This document shows positions 25,637 to 36,100 of a DNA stretch of 41,503 nucleotides, in pieces. The notes below the pieces were generated by a model. It did no database searches, was not told the DNA's origin, and saw only the letters and a list, made by a program, of their open reading frames with translations. Source of the stretch: an uncultured Saprospiraceae bacterium (GTDB lineage Bacteria; Bacteroidota; Bacteroidia; Chitinophagales; Saprospiraceae); the NCBI GenBank assembly GCA_937995755.1, contig CALKJD010000010.1, positions 1 through 41,503 on the forward strand, given 5' to 3'. The position numbers were made by a program, and so were the translations under genes. The stretch's first letter is position 1; each line of letters opens with the position of its first letter.

Positions 25637-28600
25637 ATGCGAAAGATTTTAGTGCTCATATTGGTCTTGTCGACAACCCTGATCTTCTCTCAAAGTATAA
25701 ATACTGAGTTTGGCAAAAATCGTGTGCAATTTACGGATGATTTTAAAGGCTGGGATAAATACGAGACGGAAAACTTTGTAACGTATTGGTACGGAAAAGG
25801 AAAGTTGCTCGGAAAAACAGTATTGCAATATGCAGAACTAGATCATGCTGATATCCAAGATATCATGGAGCATCGTATGAATGATAAAATTCAGATCATT
25901 GTTTATCTTGATGTTACAGATTTCAAACAATCTAATATTGGTACCGAAGATATATTTGGCTCGACTACAGGGAAGACCAAGATTGTTGGTAATAAGATGT
26001 TTGTCTATTTTGATGGTAATCATGCACATCTCAGACAACAGATAAGAGAAGGGATTGCCAGAGTATATCTCAATGCAATACTCTTCGGCTCTAGTATACA
26101 AGAGATTGTGCAAAATGCAGTGTTGCTTAAGTTGCCAGAATGGTACAAAGAAGGTGTCGTAAAGTACGCCGCTCAGCCTTGGAGTAGCGAATTAGATGAT
26201 GAGTTGAGAGACCTTATTGAAAGCAACGATAAGTATAGTGATTTCGAAAAGCTGGCCGATCTGCACCCTAAGATTGCTGGGCATTCTATGTGGTATTTTA
26301 TAGATCAAAATTATGGTCGATTATCTATATCCAACCTACTTTATCTTACGAGACTTTCCTCTAATCTTGATAATAGTTTCGGCTATGTGATCAATCGTAA
26401 TTATAAGCAATTGCAAAAGGATTGGTCGGAATATTGGTCGAAGCACTTTGAAAGTGAAAAAGACCTATTTGATGCTACGGATTTGAATACTGAGATAGAT
26501 CTTAAAAACAAATCATACGTTCCTATCTCTCACATGAAATATAGTCCAGATGAGAGTCAGTTACTCTATGTGTATAATCAGCAAGGAAAGTATAGAGTCA
26601 TGCTTCGTGAAGTAGATAGTGGTGATGAGATTACCATTATGAAATATGGTCACAGAAATGCTTTGCAAAAGACGGACTATGCCTATCCAAGTATAGCATG
26701 GCATCCTTCAGGTGAGGAGTTTTCTATGGTATACGAACATAGAGATTTGAGATATCTGCGAAAATATACATTCGATGACGGTTGGACTTACGACGAACAA
26801 TTGCTTCCTGAGGCAATTAATAGAGTGTATAGTATCGATTATATTACTCATTCAGAGTATATCATGTCTGCTAATATGGTTGGCTATTCGGATCTGATTC
26901 ACTATGATGCTATACTACGAGAACCAACGCAACTAACGGATGATATGTATGATGATTTAGCTGTACGGTATATCAATCATGGTCCAGAAAGGGGTGTATT
27001 ATTTTCATCTAACAGACCGCTGGATTGGATGGAGCCTCAGGATATGGATACTATCGTTCCTCAAGGAAATCTGGATCTTTATTTTTTTAATCTAGAGACT
27101 AAGGAAGTAGAACTCATCTATAATGCCCCACTAGATATAACTGACCCTATTTATTTGGGAGATGGTAGAGTGTCTTATCTGTCACATGAGAGTGGGATAC
27201 AGAATCAGTATATATATGATATAGCATCAGGTAATGTTGAGGCGAAGTCTAACTTGGATAGAAATATAATTTTGCATGCAGTACGACCTAATTCCAATAT
27301 AGCGACCTATACATATTACTATGATGGAGGATATCGAATATCTGATAAAGATATAAGTGGGGCGGTGACTCCAGCGACAACACCATACTACAAAGATCTC
27401 CAGGAGCTTGCCCAAGAGACAGAAGTGGTTCCTTTAATCTTCCTTGATAGTGATGATATGACGATGCAGCCATCTTTTATGTTTCAAAGTGAATTTCCGG
27501 ATCCTGAGGTAGTGCCAGAGATAGAACTGTCGACAGAAAGTAGACTGTCACTGCATAATGATATCATAGATGGCAATAGACTTAATGAAGAGGATCTTGT
27601 GGAGTGGAATCCAGCAAGAATCGTAGCGGGTAGGAAGAAGTTTAGAATAGATAACTTCACCACTAAGTTTGATAATTCTGTACTGTTTGAAGGTCTAGAA
27701 AATTATAATAACCCAGGAGAAGGTGTTGATCTAATGGCATTAGGTGTAGACGAACCAGCTAATGAACTACAATATGCCCCAAATGGTATTCTCTTTCAAG
27801 CAACTATCAAAGATTTGTTTGAGGATGACGTATTGGTAGGTGGTCTACGTATTCCGACAAGATTTAATGGTTCAGAATTTTTCTTGATATATGAAGACAG
27901 AAAAAAACTGATAGATAAGAAATATAGTCTATACAGAAGGTCTTATGGAGAGACCTATGAAAGTCGTTCTAACCAATTGTATAGTACAAATACAAACTTG
28001 ATGCTCGGCGAAGTACAATTTAAATACCCATTTGATATATTTAGAAGTATTAGGCTAAGGACTAGTTTGAGATTAGATAGATATCTGCTGAAATCTAGTG
28101 ATGAAGAGTCATTGGATGATCCTATATCGTTTGACAAACGATTAAGTATCAAAGCTGAATATGTGTATGATAATACGATTGATATTTCTACCAATATTAA
28201 AAATGGGACTAGGTATAAGTTTTACATTGAAGCCATCAATAGATTTGATCTCCAATTTGTGGATGGTTTTGACCTTAGTCCATCAGAGGGATTTACATCC
28301 GTATTAGGATTTGACTTTAGGCATTATATACCGATTCTTAGACATTCTGTATTATCACTTAGAGGAGCAGGGAATGCATCTATGGGGTCTGAAAAAATAC
28401 TTTACTATTTAGGTGGAATCGAAGGCTGGGTATTTCAGTCATTTGATCAAGAAACGACCACGCCTTCCAATACGAGGTTTGCTTATCAGACAGCAGCTAA
28501 TCAACTTAGAGGGTTTAAAGCTAATGCGAGAAACGGAGGCTCTTATGCACTGATAAATGCTGAATTGAGATTGCCAATATTTAAGTATTTGATGGGGCCC

Positions 28601-28900
28601 AATAAAGGGGCTGCCTTTTTCAAAGATTTTCAACTTACTGCATTTTATGATGTAGGTACTGCTTGGCATGGATTTTCACCTTGGAGTAATGATAATCCTT
28701 TAAATACGGTACAGGTAAATAGTGGAGATATTATCTCACTCAACGTACGATACTTTCGTAATCCTTTACTCATGGGTTATGGCACAGGTGTGAGGACTAC
28801 AATATTAGGGTATTTAGTAAAGTTTGATTATGCTTGGGGAGTAGAAAACGGTCAAATTCAAAATCCAAGATTTTATTTTAGCGTTGGTGCTGATTTTTAA
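25637..28900 (+). CDS. Outer-membrane protein: peptidase-MA-like, propeller and Omp85-like barrel
   Basis: A 1087-residue exported protein (signal peptide ending IFSQ, residue 19). Residues about 35-275 resemble the gluzincin 'peptidase MA-like' domain, with LPEWYKEGVVKYAA matching the usual (P)xWxxEGxAxY segment. The HExxH zinc motif is absent; LRQQIREGIARV stands at the expected place, so peptidase activity is doubtful. About 290-590 is a TolB/WD40-like propeller (MKYSPDESQLLYVYNQQGKYRVML, SIAWHPSGEEFSMVYEHRD). About 700-1087 is a beta-barrel with the Omp85 L6 hallmark LRGF (957-960), TAFYDVGTAWHG and a terminal Phe. This domain order recalls Bacteroidota surface-antigen proteins of unknown cargo. 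It probably acts in protein or lipid handling at the outer membrane. Confidence 0.85.
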   Translation: MRKILVLILVLSTTLIFSQSINTEFGKNRVQFTDDFKGWDKYETENFVTYWYGKGKLLGKTVLQYAELDHADIQDIMEHRMNDKIQIIVYLDVTDFKQSNIGTEDIFGSTTGKTKIVGNKMFVYFDGNHAHLRQQIREGIARVYLNAILFGSSIQEIVQNAVLLKLPEWYKEGVVKYAAQPWSSELDDELRDLIESNDKYSDFEKLADLHPKIAGHSMWYFIDQNYGRLSISNLLYLTRLSSNLDNSFGYVINRNYKQLQKDWSEYWSKHFESEKDLFDATDLNTEIDLKNKSYVPISHMKYSPDESQLLYVYNQQGKYRVMLREVDSGDEITIMKYGHRNALQKTDYAYPSIAWHPSGEEFSMVYEHRDLRYLRKYTFDDGWTYDEQLLPEAINRVYSIDYITHSEYIMSANMVGYSDLIHYDAILREPTQLTDDMYDDLAVRYINHGPERGVLFSSNRPLDWMEPQDMDTIVPQGNLDLYFFNLETKEVELIYNAPLDITDPIYLGDGRVSYLSHESGIQNQYIYDIASGNVEAKSNLDRNIILHAVRPNSNIATYTYYYDGGYRISDKDISGAVTPATTPYYKDLQELAQETEVVPLIFLDSDDMTMQPSFMFQSEFPDPEVVPEIELSTESRLSLHNDIIDGNRLNEEDLVEWNPARIVAGRKKFRIDNFTTKFDNSVLFEGLENYNNPGEGVDLMALGVDEPANELQYAPNGILFQATIKDLFEDDVLVGGLRIPTRFNGSEFFLIYEDRKKLIDKKYSLYRRSYGETYESRSNQLYSTNTNLMLGEVQFKYPFDIFRSIRLRTSLRLDRYLLKSSDEESLDDPISFDKRLSIKAEYVYDNTIDISTNIKNGTRYKFYIEAINRFDLQFVDGFDLSPSEGFTSVLGFDFRHYIPILRHSVLSLRGAGNASMGSEKILYYLGGIEGWVFQSFDQETTTPSNTRFAYQTAANQLRGFKANARNGGSYALINAELRLPIFKYLMGPNKGAAFFKDFQLTAFYDVGTAWHGFSPWSNDNPLNTVQVNSGDIISLNVRYFRNPLLMGYGTGVRTTILGYLVKFDYAWGVENGQIQNPRFYFSVGADF

Positions 28901-28923
28901 TATTTAGATTTCATAATTGCAGT

Positions 28924-29910
28924 ATGGAAGAGATAATTACGTTATCCAATAATAGGCTTAGGCTTGATATTACTAATTACGGTGGAAGAGTGATGAAGTG
29001 GTTGGTTGATGGTGTAGATATTGTATTAGGTTTTGATACTATAGATGAATACAAATCAGCTAAAGAACCCTATCATAGTGCACTTATTGGCCGATATGCT
29101 AACCGTATAGCTAATGCGAGCTATGAATACCATGGTGTTGTTAATGCGCTAAATCAAAATCATGATAAGCATATATTGCATGGAGGCAATACAGCCTTTC
29201 ATAATTCTAGATGGGACATTGTAAGCAAGTCTGATAATTATATCGAGTTACGATTTGTATCACAGGATGGAGATCAAGGTTTCCCTGGCAGATTGACAAC
29301 CACGGCACGCTATGAACTAGGAGTTGATAGCGTAAGGCTTAGTATGACGGCTACTGCGACAAAGTCAACACCCGTAAGTGTTACACATCATCCGTATTTT
29401 AATCTTTCAGGATTGAATAGCAGTACTTTAGATCAACATCTCTTTCAGATTAACTCCAACCATATTTTGATTACAGATGCAGAAGGAATTCCGAGTGGAG
29501 AACGGATGGCTGTTGGTGGTTCAGGCTTTGATTTTACACAATGGAAATCATTGAAGCAAGGGATGATAGAGTCACATGCTCAGATTGACCAATTAGGCGG
29601 TATTGATCACACCTATATTAATGATTGTCAAGTGGATGATCTTAAGCTTCAGGCAGAGGCAAAAGCCATAGATTCAAAAGTGCATATGCAGGTCTATAGT
29701 AATCAGCCTGGTATGCAATTCTATACAGCCAATCATTTTGATGGCTCTGATAGAGGTAAGAACAACCGATACCACCTTCATCGTGGAGCATTTTGCTTTG
29801 AGCCGCAGATGTGGCCAGATAGCCCCAATCAAGCGACTTTTCCACTGACTATTCTTACTCCAAACGATGTATTTTCCTTTTCTACAGAATATAAATTCCC
29901 TATCTCCTGA
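28924..29910 (+). CDS. galM: Aldose 1-epimerase (mutarotase)
   Basis: Interconverts the alpha and beta anomers of glucose or galactose. The 328-residue protein has the GalM signature residues: Arg61 in GRYANRIANA, His86 in ILHGG, general acid His156 in THHPYFNLSG, Asp228 in GIDHTY and the general base Glu293 in CFEPQMWPDSPN. There is no signal peptide, so it is cytoplasmic, unlike many lipoprotein GalM homologues in the phylum. It starts 23 bases after the Omp85-like gene and probably shares its transcript. No other galactose gene is nearby. Confidence 0.95.
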   Translation: MEEIITLSNNRLRLDITNYGGRVMKWLVDGVDIVLGFDTIDEYKSAKEPYHSALIGRYANRIANASYEYHGVVNALNQNHDKHILHGGNTAFHNSRWDIVSKSDNYIELRFVSQDGDQGFPGRLTTTARYELGVDSVRLSMTATATKSTPVSVTHHPYFNLSGLNSSTLDQHLFQINSNHILITDAEGIPSGERMAVGGSGFDFTQWKSLKQGMIESHAQIDQLGGIDHTYINDCQVDDLKLQAEAKAIDSKVHMQVYSNQPGMQFYTANHFDGSDRGKNNRYHLHRGAFCFEPQMWPDSPNQATFPLTILTPNDVFSFSTEYKFPIS

Positions 29911-29982
29911 TACTATTTCAAAGTCTTTTTACTTAGTTAACATAAAAGACACATTCTGAGCCGTTTAAATAATGATTTTTTA

Positions 29983-29990
29983 TAACTTTG
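29983..29990 (+). promoter_or_regulatory. -7 promoter element of the giant T9SS gene
   Basis: TAACTTTG matches the Bacteroidota consensus TAnnTTTG. It lies about 180 bases before the ATG at 30174, implying a long 5' untranslated region. The rest of the 263-base gap (29911-30173) shows no gene; AATTGAA and TTCAATT near 30040 and 30070 could form a hairpin. No good -33 TTTG is seen. Confidence 0.45.
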
Positions 29991-30173
29991 CATTTAGAAC
30001 CCTAGCAGGCCACCTACTTGCTTAAATTGTACGAGATAATTGAATGAACCTCTGGTTTTCGGATGTTTTTCAATTGTTTGTATTTGTTAATGAAAGTGCT
30101 TTTTATTAGGCGCAATTATATAATAGAACATATCAGTTTCTTTTATTAGAGGAGATTGACCAAAACTTGAAGA

Positions 30174-33100
30174 ATGAATAAGATAATTACATTATTCTCT
30201 ATGATGCTGTTCGCCAGTATCATATCTGCTCAATGCGATGCCGAATTTAACTATGGAGGAACAACTGAGTTTTGTACCACTGGAGGTTCAGCTACAGTAT
30301 CCCATATGACAGGCGAAGATGGGGCATACACGTATACAGGTGTAGGTACTTTAGACATCAATGCAACAACAGGTGAGATCGATCTCGCCGGTAGTGATGC
30401 AGGAACTTATGATGTGACTAATACAGTTACGATGTCAGGTGATCCTGTTTGTCTTATGATTTCAGCCATTATGGATGGTGATTTATCAGGTGGAGTTCCT
30501 AAGATGCTCGAATTACTTGTACTCTGTGATATTCCAGATCTAAGTATATATGGATTAAGTAACTCTAGTAATGGAGGTACGCAGTCTACTGTAGAATATA
30601 ACTTTCCAAGTACAGCTTCAGCTGTAGCCGGAGATTACATCTATGTAACGACGACTACATCCACAGATATGATGGAGTTAATGGATTATTTTCCTACGAC
30701 AACATTTGACCCAGCGCTCTTATTTGAAGACAACGTAGCTAATAATAATGGAGACGATGTAGTTGAATTGTACTTAGATGGCGTAGTAATCGATGTATAT
30801 GGTGTGGAAGGTGTAAATGGAGATAATGAAACATGGGATTATACAGATAGTTGGGCGTATAGAAATTTAAACGCTGCAAGTTGTCCAAATTCTTCATTTA
30901 CTGATGCAGAATGGATTTTTGCAGGTAGAGGTGCTATAGACGGAGTAAGTACAAATCCAGCAGATACTGAAGCCAATCACTTGCCAATAGGTACTTTTCA
31001 AAGTAGTGGTTCTTGTGCAGGAGGTAGTGCTTGTACGGATGCAGCCATGATCTCTATAACTATAACTGAAGGGACAGAAGCTAATGCTGGAGGAAACAAA
31101 TTAGGTTGTGGAACAGATCCTATCGCTTTAAGCGCAACAGGTACTGGAATGTGGTCTGGAGGAAATGGATCATTCGACGATGCTGCTAGTGCAAATACAA
31201 ATTATAATCCTATCGCTTCTGAGGTAGGAACAACGGTTACACTTACATATTCAGTGATGGATGCAGTATGTGGTAATTCAAGTGACGAAATCTCGGTGAC
31301 TTTATTCGAAGAGGCTGAAGATTCTGAATTTTTCTATTCTACTACTACTGTTTGTCCCAATGGAGATCCTTTAATGGCTATGCATATGACAGGACAAGAT
31401 GGTATTTATACATTTGAAGTTGTTTCTGGAGGTCCTAACCTTGATTTAAACGCAGCTTCTGGTGCTATAGATCCTACTCTCAGTGATGTAGGTGTATATT
31501 CTGTTACAAATACTATAATTGGATCTGGTCAAATGGTAATAACTGGAGTTGCAGATGGTACTTTGTTTGGAGGTCAACCGAAAGCAATTGAAATTTTCGC
31601 TTTAACGGATATTCCAGATCTTAGTATTTATGGAATTGGAGTTGCAGCTAACAATAATGCTTCTAACGGAGAAAATTATACATTCCCAGCAGAATCAGTA
31701 AGTGAAGGAGATTATATTTATATAACAGCAAATGGTCCTGACTTTTTGACTTTTTATGGTTTCGAAGCTAATTATGTTTCTGGTGCTATTAGTATCAACG
31801 GTAACGATGCTTTAGAGTTGTTTGAAAATGGAGTTGTAATAGATGCTTTTGGTGATGTTGGTGTAAATCCACCTAATATTGCGTGGAATTACCAAGATGG
31901 TTGGGCTTTACGTAATAGTAATACAGGCCCTGATGGCGGATTCAGTATTGGTAATTGGACATTTGGTGGGGTTAATTCTCTTGAAGGGGGTACATCTAAT
32001 AATACGGCTGACAACCCTTTCCCAATTGGAACGTATTCATCATTTCAAGGACCTATTTGTCCTTCAAGTGAAACAACACTGACTGTAACTGTTGGAGATA
32101 ATGAAGCTCCAGATATTAGTTGCCCAGGAGGAGTATTTATAAACTTAGAGCCAGGTGAGTGTGGTGAAGTGTTGATTCTGCCTATTCCATCAGCTGTAGA
32201 CAATTGTGAAGGAGTTACTGTAACACAAACAGCTGGACCATCAGATGGTGATTTTGTTAGCTATACCGATTCTCCTATTACAGTATCTTTCGATATTACA
32301 GAAGCAAATGGTAACGTAACAGTTTGCGAGTTTGATATTGTATTAACTGAATTTGTACCTACAAGTACTTCGCTTACATGTAATGATAACTTGAATATCT
32401 CATTAGATGCGAATTGTGAAGTGCTCATTAATGCAGATATGATTTTAGAAGGAAATAATTATGGATGTTATGACGACTTCACAATCGAAACGTCATTCGG
32501 CTCTAATTTAATTACAGTTCCTGGGTCTTACACAGTTACCGTAACAGATCCTGAGACTGGCAATAGTTGTTGGTCTGATATTTTAGTAGAAGATAAATTT
32601 AATGCATCACTGATATGTAGTATTTGTCCTCCAGGGGCAGCGGCATCTGGTACTTTGGATTGTATTTTCAGTTGTGTAGATGAAGATGCCATTTTAGCTG
32701 GACTTGTTTCAGTTCCTGGTCCTGACCTCACTGATAACTGTGGTGATGCTAATGTTACTTTCTCTGATCAAATATCAGATGGAACAGCTTGTGGAACAAG
32801 AGTAATTACTCGTACATATGCTGTGATCGCTTCTGATGGAACAGTGGTTAGTACTTGTGTATCAGAGTATTTATTGAACCCAATTACTACAGATAGTCCT
32901 CAATTTTCATTTCCACCTCTAGCAGTAACTCTTCCTTGTGGTACGGGTACTGATCCAGAGGACATTGCAAATTTCTTTGATGACAAGATAGATACAGATG
33001 GAGACGGATTCCCTGATACTCCGACTAACCCAACTAATGATATTGCTACAGGGCCGAATTGTCCAGTAGACGTTATAGAGAAAAACGAAGGTATAGCAAT

Positions 33101-36100
33101 TGGGTATGTGCATTATTTTGAGACTGGATGTGATGGTGTAGCATATGCTCAACCTGTTAATAATTCAGTATGTATGCTTAATGTGACATATTCTGATCAA
33201 GAGATACCAGCATGTGGACCTGGATGTAACGGAAACGTAAAAGTGATTAGAACATGGACAGTGTTAGACTGGTGTTCACCTTCTGCTCCTCCTGTTACGT
33301 ATACTCAGATTATCAAGTCTGTTGATACAGATGCGCCAACTATTGAAGCAGAAGGATTTAGTGCAAGTGTTAATCCTTGGAATTGCTTAGGTGATTTCTC
33401 TTTACCTGCACCAACTTTACTTCATGATCTATGTACAGCTAATCTTACTTATACAGTAAGTGGACCTGCAGGAACGACATTGATAGCACCTAATACACCA
33501 GCTAACCAAACGGACTTTTGGGTAGTATTTGGAGCGCCAAAGACAATGCCAGGACAGCCTAATATATTTACTTACACAGCAAGTGATTGTTGTGGTAATA
33601 CATCAAGTGTAGATATTGAAGTAAATGTTTATGATTCTACACCTCCAACACCAATCGCTAAGCAAAACATCATTGTAAACTTAACTACAAGTGGTCAGTC
33701 AGATGCAAATGGTAATGCAAGTGGTGTTGCAAAAATATTTAATACCTCAGTTAACAACGGTTCTTATGATGGTTGTAGTGATGTGAAGATTGAAATCAGA
33801 AGAGAAGAAAGTCAAGTAGCTTGTGGATATTCAGGAAATAGTACTTATGCTACAAATGATGATTTTCCAAATGCAGGAGATACAAATCCTACTAGAGCAG
33901 ATTACGATCCAGATAACGGAGAATATGTTAAATTCTGTTGTGCAGATATTACAGATGTAGATCCTGTAACAGGAGTTGAATTCGGTCTAGTACCAGTAAG
34001 AATGAGAGTATTCGATGATGGAAACATGAATGGAATATACGGAGACTGGGATGATGCTGATAATGATGGCATAAGAGACTTAGGTGAGTATGATAACTAT
34101 AACGAGACATGGGTGACCGTGAGAGTAGAAGGAAAAGCTATCGCAAGTATAGTATGTCCACCAGATGTTACTCTAGCATGTGATATGGATTATACAGATC
34201 CAGCAATGATAGGGTCAGCGACATCTTTAGCATTATGTGGAAGTGAGTCAGTAGACGTAACTTTTAATCCGCAATTAGATGCATGTGGAGTTGGATTTGT
34301 AATCGCCACGTATACAGTAATTGGATCTAATCCAGTAATATCTTGTAATCAGCGTATTGACATAGCGAATCCTTATCCAGCATTTGATCCTTCAGGAATT
34401 AGTTTCCCACGTGATTTACCGACAAACGCAACAGCACAAATATCATGTACTGACGAGATTAATTTTGCACCACCAACATGGACAGAAGGTGCTTGTGACT
34501 TTATCGGATATACTGAGGACGTTGATACTTTCTTCTTCGAAGTTGATCCTATAACAGGAGTATCAAGTGATGCATGTTTTAAGATATTAAGATCGTTTAC
34601 AGTAATTGACTGGTGTGTTTACGATGCAACTAACGGTCAAGAAGGACTATATTATGGTTCGCAGACTATAAAAATAACAGATAGAGATGCACCGGTTCTT
34701 AATAACTGTGCTCCGGCAATGTTTGAAGTAGATGCAAATTGTGTTCGTACAAGTACAGTATTAACTAATAATGCAACGGATGCAGGTAATTGCGCAAGTG
34801 ATTGGTTAAAGTGGCAAGTATTTGTTGATACTTGGGGTGACGGAGTAGTGGATTATGAGTATAGCTCATTCTTACCAACTAATGATAGTAACATTACTAA
34901 CGATACAAATGGTAACGGTATCAATGATAGATATGTAGCACCTACAATGAGTGGCGAAACTGTTTCTATTAATGTTCTCGAGACTTTAGAAGCAAGTGCT
35001 TTTAATCATTTAGTAACTTGGAAAGTAACAGATGGTTGTGGAAATGTTGCGTCATGTGAAACTACTTTTATGGTAGTTGATAAGAAAGCTCCAACACCAT
35101 ACTGTGTATCTTTAAGTACTGCACTTATGGAAAATGGATCAGTTGAATTATGGGCTATAGATTTCGATCTAGGTGCATTTGATAACTGTACAGCACAAGA
35201 TGATCTAAGATTTACATTCTCTAATACATTACCAGAAAATGATAATAACTACGATCCAACACAAAACAGTAGCGCAATGGTGTTTACTGATTGTGGTGTT
35301 CAGTCTGTAGATGTATATGTTTGGGACGAATATGGAAACGTTGATTTCTGTACTGTCGAGTTGACAGTAAATGGAGAGAACTGTGGAGATGTGGTTCCAG
35401 AAACATGTATGCCAAATGAGTTTACAGGATGGTCAGTTAGTACGTGTAATGCTGAATCTGGAACGAATGGACCAGTTGGTGTTATTTATGATATTAGAGC
35501 TACAGAAAATGCTCCAGTTGGGTCAGATTGGGCATCAAGCGTTGATCAAATACATCCTTCTAATTGGACTATTGATCAAATTGGTCAAGTTTTCGGAATT
35601 GCATTGGATACAGATGGGGATATATATTTGGCCGCGTCCGATGTATACGATACACAATTTAATAGTGATCCTTATGGTCCAGGTCAAATTTTTAAAGCTT
35701 CAGCTATTAACGACTTTTTAGCAGAACCATTTGTAGAACTACCTAATACTGGTGGAGCATTTAATGGTATAGGAAACATAGCTTATTGTAATGATAATGA
35801 CATGCTTTATGCGAGTAACCTTGAAGATGGTAAAATCTATAGAATTAATTCATCTGGAAATGTAATGGAGTCATTTGATCCTTGGTCTGAAGATGATAAT
35901 GTAGATGGGATTGCTATAGCCTCTGAGCAAGTGTGGGCTATTGGTCTAAATGTTGAGGACGGAGAAAAGAAACTTTACTTCCCAAGAATCGGAGGAGGAG
36001 AGAGAGCAATGTATAGTATTACGTTAAACGAAAATGGCAGTTTCCCATCTGTAGGAAGTGAAAGTTTAGAGTTTGATGGTATTATGGGCGTTGGACTAAG

